Numbered from the stretch's first letter, positions 29,672 through 39,188 are shown. The stretch: DNA of 64,000 bases from Desulfobacter sp. (GCA_028768545.1 CP054838.1:1543501-1607500), one strand, 5' to 3'. Numbers and translations: made by a program. The notes: generated by a model from the letters alone, not told the origin.

Positions 29672-30965
29672 GACGGTCCATTGCGACCTTCTGGTCATTG
29701 GTGCGGGCCTGGCCGGGATGACTGCGGGAATCCGGGCGGCGGATATGGGCCTGGATACGATTGTGGCAGGCAATACCTCCCATCTCACCTTTGCAAGCGG
29801 GCTGATGGATTATCTGGGTGTTTATCCAAGGGGATTGGGTCTGTTCACCTCACCCCGGCAGGGGCTGGACCAGATGATTTCTGATTTGCCCGGCCATGCC
29901 TATGCCCTGACCGGCCATGGGGCCATTGTTGCCAGTTTTGACTTTGTCAGAAAGATATTGGCCCGGGTGAACATGCCCTATGTCCGGGCCCAAAGGGAAA
30001 ACCAGGTCAGAAATCTCGGGGTGATCACAGCCATGGGCACCCTTAAGCCCAGTTTCATGGTGCCTGAAACCATGAGGGCCGGGTGCATTGACCTTGAGTC
30101 TGGGAAAACCGACAATTCGATGGTGGTTGCCGGCATCAAAGGGCTTTCAGGGTTCAGTGCCTCCCAGGTGGCCCAGGGCACGGCATCCTATTTTTCACAG
30201 ACCATCCCGATTGAGGTGGATCTGCCCGGGATACCCCTCAAGGCGCCGCCCCAGGTGGTGGCAGAAAAAATGCAGCAAGAGCGGGTGCAAAAGGCCTTTG
30301 TCCGCCAGATTCTGCCCCATGCTCGGGACAACCGGATCTGCGGGATGCCGGCAGTCTGCGGTATTGACCAGAGCCATTCTGTTTGGGCAGGGCTTGGCCA
30401 GAGGATACAGATGCCCTTGTTTGAAATACCGGGGTCTCCTCCCTCCATACCCGGCCTGCGGCTCAAAAGGGGATTTGAACGGATATTGGAACAGGCAGGG
30501 GCGCGCCTGATGTCCAATATCCGGATAAAAGAGCCTGTGTTTGACGGTAAAGGCTTTACCCTTTTGGCAGGGATGGAGCCGGACCCGATCAGGATCAGGG
30601 CCAAGGGGGTGATTTTGGCCACGGGACGGTTTTGGGGAAAAGGGCTTCATGTCAGGCGGGAAAGGATTGTTGAACCTTTGTTTCACCTGGATGTGGCCCA
30701 GCCCACAGGACGGCACCTCTGGCATGAGGATGTGTTCCTTTCTCCCAAGGGTCATCCCATTAATATGGCAGGCGTTGAAACCGATACCTTGTTTAGGCCC
30801 TTGGATGAGCGGGGGCGTCCTGTGTATTCCCGTCTTTATGCGGCAGGCAGTCTTCTTGCCCACAATGACTGGCCAAGGTTTAAATCAGGTGCCGGTCCCT
30901 CCATAGTCTCTGCCTGCAGGGCCGTGGACGCCTTTTACGATTCTTTGGGGGCAGCTGATGATTAA
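29658..30965 (+). CDS. glpB: anaerobic glycerol-3-phosphate dehydrogenase subunit B
   Basis: 435 residues. N-terminal dinucleotide fold LLVIGAGLAGMTAGIRAAD, with SGLMDYLGVYP and the C-terminal YAAGSLLAHNDWPRFKSGAG typical of GlpB. GlpB binds flavin and passes electrons from GlpA to the membrane subunit. Start overlaps glpA and stop overlaps the next gene by eight bases, so the operon is tightly coupled. Intact, although its partner GlpA is broken. Confidence 0.85.
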   Translation: MKTGETVHCDLLVIGAGLAGMTAGIRAADMGLDTIVAGNTSHLTFASGLMDYLGVYPRGLGLFTSPRQGLDQMISDLPGHAYALTGHGAIVASFDFVRKILARVNMPYVRAQRENQVRNLGVITAMGTLKPSFMVPETMRAGCIDLESGKTDNSMVVAGIKGLSGFSASQVAQGTASYFSQTIPIEVDLPGIPLKAPPQVVAEKMQQERVQKAFVRQILPHARDNRICGMPAVCGIDQSHSVWAGLGQRIQMPLFEIPGSPPSIPGLRLKRGFERILEQAGARLMSNIRIKEPVFDGKGFTLLAGMEPDPIRIRAKGVILATGRFWGKGLHVRRERIVEPLFHLDVAQPTGRHLWHEDVFLSPKGHPINMAGVETDTLFRPLDERGRPVYSRLYAAGSLLAHNDWPRFKSGAGPSIVSACRAVDAFYDSLGAADD

Positions 30966-32634
30966 GGTCTTGGTGATCCTCACCCTTTGTTTTTGTCTGG
31001 CAGGTCTTGTCTTTAAAGTCTCGTCCATTTTTCGTCTGGGCCGGCTGTTTGAGAAAAAAAAAATGACCCTGTCCAGCCGTATTTTTCAGCTCAACTATTC
31101 AGGGGCGGTTTTCAATATTTTGTTTCAGAGCCGGCTTTTTCGTGCCGGAAAGTTTAGATGGCTGGTCCATGGGCTTATGGTTGCAGGGTTTGGCTATCTG
31201 TTGATGGTTCATGCCTTGGATGACTGGACCTGGGTTCTTTTTGAGGAATATCAGCCCGGGATTGAGCCTTTCCGAATGCTCAGGAACCTGGCCGGCCTCA
31301 TGGTGATCGCAGCCTGCCTGGGGTTTCTTTTGAGGCGGACACAACACTCCAGGATTAATTTGGAGCGGCGCAGAAGAGGTGTGCGGTTTAAGGTCAAAGG
31401 GACCCTGACCATTATGGTTATCCTTGGACTGGTCAGTTCCGGGTTTCTCACAGAAGGGTTGAGCATCATCTCTGAAACCCGGTTTGACCAAATGGTGGAA
31501 GACTATTCTGGCCTGGCCGGGGAGGATGAACAGGTCCACTTGAAAGCCTATTGGGCCAAATATTATCAGGTGGCTTTTTTAAAAAACATGAAGGTGCTGC
31601 CGGGCCAGGACATCGGCCAGGCACGCATCAGCCTGGAACAGGGGTATGACCTTAATGAAACCTATTGCCTGGAATGCCATACCCTGCCGAATACTGCCTT
31701 TGTCTCTTTGCCCATTGCCCGTCTGGCCACCCCTTTCGCCCCCTGGGCCACCGAGTTCCATCTGGACCGGGTCATGTATTTTATTCATCTGGGTTTTGGC
31801 CTTGCCCTGGTCGGGCTGCTTCCCTTTTCCAGGATGTTTCACTTAATTGCCATTCCTCTGGCCTCTGTAAAAAAAAGAATGACGCTCAAGGACTTGGATG
31901 TGTGTATGGGATTTTTGGATTTGGCAGGATTGTCAGCCTGCACCCAGTGCGGACTCTGTACAAAGGTCTGTTCTGTATATCCGGATTACTAGGTGACTGA
32001 AAACGCCCAGATTCTGCCCCATGTCAAGATTGAGACTTTCACAAGGCTTGCCCGTAAGAAAGTGGTGGATGTTTCCGTTCTGGCCAGACTCCGGTCGGGC
32101 AATGACGACTGCACCCGGTGCGGGCGTTGCGCTGATATCTGTCCTTCGGGCATTGATCTTGTCAGGGTGTGGACCTGCGCTGATTATCTCATGGGCTGCC
32201 TGGGGTGCACGGATCATTATACTGCGGCCATGCACGCCTCTTTTGACCTGTGGACCGGTGGGGGCACGGAACCGGCCCGGAAAAAGGATGAGATGTCTGA
32301 CCCGGCAAGTCCCTTGTCCGCTCTCATTGGCCAGGCAGATGCCTTTGAGCATTGTGTCCAATGTACGCTTTGCACCAATGCCTGTCCTGTGGTGTCCTAT
32401 GACTTGTCTGAAAATGATCTGGGCCCCCACCAGGTCATGAACCTGCTCCGTCTTGGCAAAGCCTTTATGGCGTCCGGTTCGAAAATGGTATGGCATTGTT
32501 TGACCTGTTATCAATGCCAGGAGATTTGCCCCATGTCCATCCGGGTGACAGATATTCTTTTGGAACTTAGATGCCAAGGCCAGGAAAGGGCCCAGACCAT
32601 TACCCTGGAAAGGCTTCGAGGGGAAAGCAAATGA
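30958..32634 (+). CDS. membrane NarI-like / heme c / GlpC-like iron-sulfur protein with in-frame TAG
   Basis: About 558 codons. The N-terminal half has about five hydrophobic helices of the NarI/DsrM type, and a periplasmic-type CXXCH heme motif (YCLECHTLP, about residue 239). It ends with a first cluster motif CTQCGLCTKVC. The frame then has TAG at 31990-31992 and continues at once (GTG ACT GAA) into KIETFTRLARKK, CTRCGRCADICPSG and a second pair CVQCTLCTNACPV and CLTCYQCQEICPMS. Reading the TAG as a residue joins the two halves of a dicluster ferredoxin domain with normal spacing. Alternatively a second gene starts at GTG 31993 with no ribosome site. It would pass electrons from GlpAB or an Hdr-like complex to the quinone pool or a periplasmic cytochrome. 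Confidence 0.7.
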
Positions 32635-33494
32635 GACTGGCCTATTTTCAAGGGTGCAAAATTTTATTTGACCTGAATTCATATGGAAAGGCTGTTGAAC
32701 GTTTAATGGCACACCTGGGGGTGACCCTGGTAACCCTTGACTTTAACTGCTGCGGAAATCGGGCAAGGGGAAAGAATCTTGCCGCCTCTGTGCATGCGGC
32801 CGTAAGAAATATAGCCCTGGCCCAGGCCCGGGGCCTGGATATATTTACCCCGTGCAAATGCTGTTTTGGCCAGCTTAAACACGGGCTGTTCTGGTATGCT
32901 GAAAATAAGATGATCAGGGAAAAAGTTGACCTGGCCTTGGCTGAAGAGGGCCTGAAATTTGAGGCTGCCCCGCTGATCCAGGATCCTGGAACCGGAATTC
33001 TTGAAAAAAGAACGGTCAGAATTCGCCATCTTTTGGATTTTTTATTCCATGATATCGGCCCCAGGGTTCTGGCCAGCCGGATCACCCCTGTTTCAGACCC
33101 GGTAAAAGTCGTGCTTCAGCAAGGCTGTCACGCCTTGAGACCTTTTTCAGTCACCCAGTTTGACAACCCCTTTGCACCCAGGATGTTCAGGCAGCTTGCC
33201 AAAACGGCCGGGCTTGACCCTCTGGACTGGGAAAAAGAGGTTGAATGCTGCGGTTCCCCTGCAGCAGAGACCAACAAGGCCCTGGCATTACAGATTTGCC
33301 GGCAAAAGTTGTCCAGTGCCCAAAATGCCGATGCCGATTATATCTGTACGGCCTGTACCCACTGCCAGATCCAGTATGCCATGGGCTATACCCCCAAAAA
33401 AGATGTCAGACCCGTTCCCTTTGCCGTTTTTCTGGGCGCAGCCCTTGGCATCCAATCCCGTTTGTTTCATACGGACCAATGGCCAAACATATAA
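32631..33494 (+). CDS. HdrB-like CCG-domain protein
   Basis: 287 residues from ATG 32631, which overlaps the preceding TGA (ATGA); the frame is open further upstream. Two cysteine-rich CCG repeats are visible: YFQGCKI ... FNCCGN ... CKCCFGQL and QQGCHALRP ... VECCGSPAA ... CTACTHCQIQ. Such domains carry the unusual [4Fe-4S] cluster of heterodisulfide reductase HdrB and the GlpC C-terminal half. With the previous protein it rebuilds a split GlpC/HdrBC module. Confidence 0.8.
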   Translation: MRLAYFQGCKILFDLNSYGKAVERLMAHLGVTLVTLDFNCCGNRARGKNLAASVHAAVRNIALAQARGLDIFTPCKCCFGQLKHGLFWYAENKMIREKVDLALAEEGLKFEAAPLIQDPGTGILEKRTVRIRHLLDFLFHDIGPRVLASRITPVSDPVKVVLQQGCHALRPFSVTQFDNPFAPRMFRQLAKTAGLDPLDWEKEVECCGSPAAETNKALALQICRQKLSSAQNADADYICTACTHCQIQYAMGYTPKKDVRPVPFAVFLGAALGIQSRLFHTDQWPNI

Positions 33495-33576
33495 ATTGCA
33501 CGATCCTAACGGTTTGATAACAATCTGTTCTTATACTATTCGGGCATTGAATCAAATCAATTATGGAGTCGTTATT

Positions 33577-33753
33577 ATGAAAGATAGATTTTATTGTGAT
33601 AATCCTGAATGCCGTGATCGTGAAGGGAAAACCATTGTGGTGGTCATGAATCAGGAAAGTATTATGGACGATGATAACCTGGCCCAGATGTTCTGCCCCA
33701 AGTGCAGATCCCGTCTTGTCCGCTGTTATGAGGAGACCAGAACGGCCTGCTGA
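33577..33753 (+). CDS. small zinc-ribbon-like protein
   Basis: 58 residues with two cysteine pairs, FYCDNPECRD and MFCPKCRSRL, spaced as in a zinc ribbon. GGAGTCG lies upstream of the ATG with seven to eight bases between. Function unknown; it could be a nucleic-acid-binding or assembly factor. It ends with TGA after ETRTAC. Confidence 0.65.
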   Translation: MKDRFYCDNPECRDREGKTIVVVMNQESIMDDDNLAQMFCPKCRSRLVRCYEETRTAC

Positions 33754-33969
33754 TACAAAAGGTTTTTCCCGGCCAGGCCCGCGCTTGAGCGGTTGCTCAA
33801 ATTTCTTTGTTACCTTGTTTTTTTATCTTGCCCGAGACCGGGCGTTTCTTTGATCCTTTTTCTTCTTATTTTGTCAGGATTTTTTACAGGATGTTAATTT
33901 CGGATGCGTTTAAGGCTTTTTGACCCCGGCTGAAATCGCTTTACATTCAGTATCAGGTCCCCTGGCCCC
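33754..33969. other. non-coding region with possible terminator hairpins
   Basis: No gene seen. TTGAGC-GGTT-GCTCAA (33785-33800) is followed after a short AT stretch by a T run near 33820, and GCCC-GAGACC-GGGC lies near 33830; either could terminate the zinc-ribbon gene transcript. The MITE-like repeat starts at 33970. Confidence 0.45.
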
Positions 33970-34195
33970 TTAACCCGCATATTTCACAAAGCGTTTTTGC
34001 CTTAATGGCAAGGCACAGACCGAGAAGCCGTAGTCCTTTACTGCGAGGGGACTGTAACCCAGCAGATGAGGTAAAACGCTTTGCCCGGAGGGTGAGGTTT
34101 TGTATAATGGAAAACGACTTAAAAATGACACAACCGATTGTAATAATATAACTTTTTGGCAAAACGCTTAAAATTTCATGAAATATTCGGGTTAA
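33970..34195 (+). repeat. MITE-like structured repeat, copy 1
   Basis: 226 bp bounded by terminal inverted repeats TTAACCCGCATATTTCA and, reversed, TTAACCCGAATATTTCA. Inside, CAAAGCGTTTT (33987-33997) pairs with AAAACGCTTTG (34073-34083). Conserved blocks with copy 2 are GCAAGGC, CTACTGCGA (TTACTGCGA here), GCAGATGAGGTAAAA and GGGTGA. No coding capacity. The right third is AT-rich and not conserved between copies. Confidence 0.75.
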
Positions 34196-34285
34196 ATTTG
34201 CCGTGGCATATATTTTGAAGATAAGTCTTTGACAGCAAAGATGATTTTCATCCCCCAAGGCATGATCGAGGAAAAGGAGAATATG

Positions 34286-36988
34286 ATGAGTACTGCGAAT
34301 TTAGCCAGAATGTTCGATCCTGGAACCATTGCCGTGATCGGCGCCAGTGAGAAAAAAGGCCGGGTGGGTCAGGCCATCGTCCAGAACCTGATTACCCATA
34401 CCTTTGAAAAAGATATTTTTCCTGTGAACCCCAACTATTCAAACATTATGGGCATACCTGCATTGGCAAAGGTTCAGCAGATTCCCAAGGATATTGATCT
34501 TGCCATCATTGCCACCCCCATCAGCCAGGTTCCCAAGATCATTGCGGCCTGCGGGGAAAAAAATGCAGCCGGCGCTGTGATTGTCTCGGCCGGGGGAAAG
34601 GAGACAGGGCCTAAGGGAAGGGCGATTGAAGAAAAGATAAAGGGTGCGGCCATTGAGGCGGGCATGAGGATCATCGGGCCCAACTGCGTGGGCATTGCAA
34701 ATACCCTGAACGGGTTGAACGCCAGTTTCATGCATTTGTTCCCCCCTGCCGGGCGGATTGCCTTTTTGTCCCAGAGTGGGGCTGTCTGTACCTCTGTATT
34801 GGATCTTGCCCTGGCCGAGAATGTGGGGTTCAGCCATTTTGTAAGTCTTGGATCCATGCTGGATGTTGATTTTGCCGATATGATTGATTTTCTGGGCACC
34901 CAGCCCAAGGTTGAAAGCATTGTCATGTATATGGAAAACATGACCCATATCCGGAACTTCATGAGTGCTGCCCGGGCGGTTTCCAGGATAAAACCGATCA
35001 TTGTCCTTAAATCGGGCAGGTCCCCTGCCGGGGCCAGGGCCGCCGCTTCCCACACCGGGGCCATGGCAGGAGAGGACAGGGTATATGATGCGGCCTTTAA
35101 ACGGGCGGGCATCCTCAGGGTGGACGAGTTTGACCAATTGTTTGACTGTGCCAGGCTTCTGGCCCGGCAGCAGCGGCCCAGAGGCAAGAACCTTGCCATT
35201 ATAACCAATGCCGGCGGGCCCGGGGTCATGGCCGTAGACGCCCTGGCCCGGTACGGGCTTGAACCGGCACGCCTGAGCCAGAAGACCATTGAGCGTTTAG
35301 ACCATGGGCTGGCAAAAGAATGGAGCCGGGCAAATCCCGTGGATATTCTGGGAGATGCCACACCAGAACAATATCTTCGGGCTGCAGAGATCTGCAGCAG
35401 GGCCCCTGAGGTGGACGGCCTGCTTTTGCTCTGCTCTCCTGTGGGCACCTTTGACCCTTTGGTTCTGGCAACCCCTTTGGCTGAATGGATAAAAAAAGTT
35501 CAATGCCCGGTCTTTACCTCGTGGATCGGGGTCATTCGCATGGACGAGGCCAGGCAGACGTTCAATGAAAACGGCGGGACCACCTTTGACACCCCTGAAA
35601 AAGCGGTCCGGGCATTTGCCGGTCTCTACCAATACGGGCGCAATATTGACATGCTTCATGAAATTCCGGTGAGACGGGATAAAAAGCGCAAAATAGATTT
35701 CAAAGCCGCCCGGATTATCATTGAGGAGAATCTGGACCGGGATCAGCGGTTTTTAAGTGAAGTCCAGACCAAAGCTTTGCTCGGCTGTTACGGCATTCCG
35801 GTGAACCGCACAAAAATGGCCTCAACCCCGGAGCAGGCTGCCCAGGCGGCTTCACAGCTGGGATTTCCCGTGGCACTTAAAATCAGTTCTCCTGACATTG
35901 TGCACAAATCAGATGCCGGGGGAGTGGTTTTAAACCTTGTGGACGCAAAAGAGGTACGAGCCGCCTTTGCCCGGATCATGGAAAATACGGCCAAGGCATT
36001 TCCTAAGGCCCGTATTGACGGGGTTTGCGTTCAAACCATGGCGCCGATGGGAGATTATGAGATCATTGTGGGGGCAAAAAAGGATGATCAGTTCGGCCCT
36101 GTGCTTGTATTTGGCATGGGCGGGGTGATGACAGAGATTTTTCAGGATACCGCCTTGGGCCTGCCCCCTTTAAACCCGGCCCTTGCCAGGGAAGTGATCA
36201 ATGCCACAAAGATTTCAAAGGCGATCAAGGGGTTTCGGCATTTAAAGGCCGTGAATGCCGAACAGGCAGAGGAAATATTGATCCGGACAGGACGGCTGGT
36301 CACGGATTTTCCCCAGATCAAAGAGCTGGATATCAATCCATTGGTGGTTAAGGATGGGAATCTTATGGCCGTGGATGCCAGGATCCGGGTTGAAAAGACC
36401 TCTACAATTTCCCCGGATCATTTGATTATCAGCCCTTATCCTGCCTGGCAGGAGGCCTGCTTTAAAACCGTGGATGATGAAAAAATCATCGTCCGGCCTA
36501 TCCGTCCGGATGATGGCGGGCCCATGATTTCGTTTTTTTCAGATCTTTCCCGGGAAACCGTATATTCCCGGTTTTTTTCTCCCATCAAGCAGTTGTCAAA
36601 ATCCATGCTGATCAAACTCACCCAGATTGACTATGACCGGGAGGTGGCCCTGGTCGCCTTTGCCCCGGACCTGTCCGGCGATCAGATCATCGGGGCGGCC
36701 CGGGTCATTTCCCTGACCGACGGTGAGACCGGGGAGTTTGCCATTGTGCTTGCTGACCCCTGGCAGGGCAAAGGGGTGGGGGCAGGTCTGCTCAAACGCT
36801 GCCTTGCCTTTTCACAGCGAGTCGGCCTTAAAACGGTCTATGGCCTGGTCTTGAACGAGAACACCCAGATGCGGAAACTGGGCAAAAAACTGGGGTTTCA
36901 AATTAAAAAAGCCCCGGATTCCTGTGATATTGAGTTGAGGATTGATCTTGAAACCCTGGGAGGCCAGGATCAGGGAGTTCATTCTTGA
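34286..36988 (+). CDS. ADP-forming acyl-CoA synthetase-like protein with C-terminal GNAT domain
   Basis: About 900 residues. Domain order: CoA-binding Rossmann domain (IAVIGASEKKGRVGQAIV), succinyl-CoA-ligase flavodoxin-like domains (ISQSGAVCTS-like FLSQSGAVCTS, SHTGAMAGED with the phospho-accepting His region), ATP-grasp (PVALKISSPDIVHKSDAGGVVLN, ELDINPL) and a C-terminal GNAT acetyltransferase (VRPIRPDDGG, DPWQGKGVGAGLLKR). It belongs to the Acs-ADP/Pat family; members either make acetate and ATP from acetyl-CoA or act as protein lysine acetyltransferases. AAAGGAGA precedes two adjacent ATGs (34283 and 34286); spacing favours the second. Confidence 0.85.
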   Translation: MSTANLARMFDPGTIAVIGASEKKGRVGQAIVQNLITHTFEKDIFPVNPNYSNIMGIPALAKVQQIPKDIDLAIIATPISQVPKIIAACGEKNAAGAVIVSAGGKETGPKGRAIEEKIKGAAIEAGMRIIGPNCVGIANTLNGLNASFMHLFPPAGRIAFLSQSGAVCTSVLDLALAENVGFSHFVSLGSMLDVDFADMIDFLGTQPKVESIVMYMENMTHIRNFMSAARAVSRIKPIIVLKSGRSPAGARAAASHTGAMAGEDRVYDAAFKRAGILRVDEFDQLFDCARLLARQQRPRGKNLAIITNAGGPGVMAVDALARYGLEPARLSQKTIERLDHGLAKEWSRANPVDILGDATPEQYLRAAEICSRAPEVDGLLLLCSPVGTFDPLVLATPLAEWIKKVQCPVFTSWIGVIRMDEARQTFNENGGTTFDTPEKAVRAFAGLYQYGRNIDMLHEIPVRRDKKRKIDFKAARIIIEENLDRDQRFLSEVQTKALLGCYGIPVNRTKMASTPEQAAQAASQLGFPVALKISSPDIVHKSDAGGVVLNLVDAKEVRAAFARIMENTAKAFPKARIDGVCVQTMAPMGDYEIIVGAKKDDQFGPVLVFGMGGVMTEIFQDTALGLPPLNPALAREVINATKISKAIKGFRHLKAVNAEQAEEILIRTGRLVTDFPQIKELDINPLVVKDGNLMAVDARIRVEKTSTISPDHLIISPYPAWQEACFKTVDDEKIIVRPIRPDDGGPMISFFSDLSRETVYSRFFSPIKQLSKSMLIKLTQIDYDREVALVAFAPDLSGDQIIGAARVISLTDGETGEFAIVLADPWQGKGVGAGLLKRCLAFSQRVGLKTVYGLVLNENTQMRKLGKKLGFQIKKAPDSCDIELRIDLETLGGQDQGVHS

Positions 36989-37060
36989 TCCCCGGCCGGT
37001 TTACTGGTAAAACAGCGTTAAGAAAACTTTTTTCCCGTCTGCCAAATCAAGGAGAATTTA

Positions 37061-38917
37061 ATGCCAGAGATAAATGTGACCAATTGGGAGGATCAGCTGA
37101 TTTCACCTGAAAAGGTGCTCAATCATATCTAGCCCGGAATGACCGTGTTTATCGGCACAGGCCCTGCCGCCCCAAGGACATTGATACGGACCCTTCTTGA
37201 TGTGGATAAACACAATATCAGGGACCTTGAGCTGGTTCAGCTGGCCGTGCTCGGGGAAACCATTCTCTCCCTGGACAGACTGAGTGCCCCCAATTACCGG
37301 CTGAAAACGTTTTTTTCAGGATTTGTGGCCTGGGACACCATTTCTGCGGGACAGGTGGATCTTATTCCGGCCTATTCATCTGAGATTCCTGAAATCATCA
37401 AATCCGGCCGGGTGGATATGGATGCGGCCTTTATCCAGATCACCCCGCCCAATGATGCGGGATACTGCAGTTTGGGGGTTGCCGTGGACGTGGCCCGGGA
37501 GGTCATGGACAAGGCCAGCCTGGTGGTGGGAGAGGTCAACGAGTCCATGCCCTTTACCTATGGGGACACTTTTGTTTCCATTGATAAATTTGACCTTCTG
37601 GTCCGGTCGGACAGGACCCCTGTCACCTATGCGCCCGCACCCGTGGATGATGTGATGAAAAAGGTGGCTGCCAATGTGGCCTCGGTGATCCGGGACGGGG
37701 ACTGCATCAACTATTCCCACGGCCCTATGTTTGAAGCCCTGGTCCCTTTTTTGTCGGATAAAAAGGATCTGGGTATCCATAGCCTGTACTTTACAGATGC
37801 CCTGGCAGAGCTTGTCAATTCAGGGGTCGTGACCAACCATAGAAAATCCCCTTTCAGGGGCAAATCCCTGGCCTCCTATGCCCTTGGCACCAAAGAACTG
37901 ATGAAGTGGCTCCATAAAAATCCTTTGGTCGAGTTCCAGGGCATTGACTGGGTATGCAACTCCCAGTTCATTGCCAACAACCCCCAGTTTGTGGCCCTTT
38001 ACGAGGGGCGAAAGGCAGATATCCAGGGGAGTGTGGCCTTTCCCCTCAAAGGAGCTGTGATCACAGGGCCCGGAGAAGGGATTGATTTTTACAAGGGGGC
38101 AGAGGCCTTCAGAGACGGGGCCACCATCATCGGCCTGCCCAGCCGGAATGCAAAGGGATAGTCCAATATCCTGGTCTCCATCCAGAATTATGCCAACCAG
38201 CTTCGGTTGAGGGAATCGGTCCATATGATGGCCACGGAATACGGGGTGGCCATGCTCAAGTGGCGTCCCCTGAGAGAGCGGGCCCAGGCCATTATCGACA
38301 TTGCCCACCCCGATGACAGGGAAGACCTTATCAAACAGGCCAGGGAGAGAAAAATCATCTATCCCAACCAGATTTTTGTGACCCGCTCCGCCCATCTGTA
38401 TCCGGATCATATCTCCTATACCAAAACCTTTAAAGGGGATAAGACGGTTCGGTTCAGGGCCATGAAACCCTCGGACGAGGCTGCCATGAGACGGTTTTTT
38501 TACCGGTGTTCAAAGGAGATGGTCTTTTACCGTTTTTTTTATTCCATCAAGACTATGAGCCACGACAAGATGCAGGAATATGTCAATGTGGACTATGGCA
38601 GGGAATTTTCCGTTGTGGGATTTGGGGGAAAAAAAGGCGAGGGCAAGATGATTGCCGAGGCCCGACTGGTAACGGTGGATGACGGAGATATGGGAGAAGT
38701 GGCCTTTCTCATTGACGAGGCCTACCAGGGGGTTGGGATCGGGACCTATCTTATTGAACTGCTCATTGTTGAGGGACGCAAACGGGGGTTGAAAACCTTA
38801 TCGGCCCAGGTTTTGTCCGATAACTAGCCCATGATCAAGGTTTTTGAAAAAGCGGGGCTGCCTGTGGAGTCCCGCCTGGAAAGCGGGGTATACCAGATCA
38901 ACATTGCCCTGACATAA
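37061..38917 (+). CDS. acetyl-CoA hydrolase/CoA-transferase with C-terminal GNAT domain, three in-frame TAG codons
   Basis: One frame from the ATG at 37061 (AAGGAG upstream) to TAA at 38915, 618 codons, interrupted only by TAG at codons 24 (37130), 367 (38159) and 589 (38825). The sequence is continuous in family terms across each: LNHI-x-PGMTVFIGTG, PSRNAKG-x-SNILVSIQNYAN, LSDN-x-PMIKVFEKAG. The first two thirds are a 4-hydroxybutyrate CoA-transferase/acetyl-CoA hydrolase (QITPPNDAGYCSLG; GCGG-type GLPSRN loop); the last 170 residues are a GNAT domain (FLIDEAYQGVGIGTYLIELL). No frameshift, TGA or TAA interrupts it. It is either amber-decoded or an unusual pseudogene. Confidence 0.8.
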
Positions 38918-38944
38918 CCCCCTGTTACTGTTTTAAGCGTTGGG

Positions 38945-39188
38945 TCAACCCGCATATTTCTCGAACCGATTTTGCTTTAGCTGCAAGGCGCCAGGCCGTG
39001 AAATCCTGGTGAGTCTACTGCGAACGGTCGGCAACACCGCAGATGAGGTAAAATCGGTTCGCCCTAAGGGTGACTACCCATGGAATTGGTTTATAAGTAA
39101 TCGTAACTTGCTGTATTTAAAAAATTTAATATCCAGTTTCCTCAAATTGTCAGTTTCTGACCTTCAGGTTATAAAATATTCGGGTTAA
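38945..39188 (+). repeat. MITE-like structured repeat, copy 2
   Basis: 244 bp in the same orientation as copy 1. Ends are CAACCCGCATATTTC and, reversed, TTAACCCGAATATTT. The internal stem is CGAACCGATTTT (38962-38973) with AAAATCGGTTCG (39050-39061): different bases from copy 1, pairing kept. GCAGATGAGGTAAAA is identical in both. The right end supplies the stop codon of the methyltransferase gene on the other strand. Confidence 0.75.

Noticed and set aside
31993..32634. A separate gene starting at the GTG right after TAG
   Set aside because: Kept only as an alternative: there is no ribosome-binding site and the split would divide a dicluster ferredoxin domain.
33970..39188. The two structured repeats as integron attC sites
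   Set aside because: They are longer (226 and 244 bp) than attC sites, lack the R core GTTRRRY/RYYYAAC boxes at the right places, and no integrase or cassette array is present.
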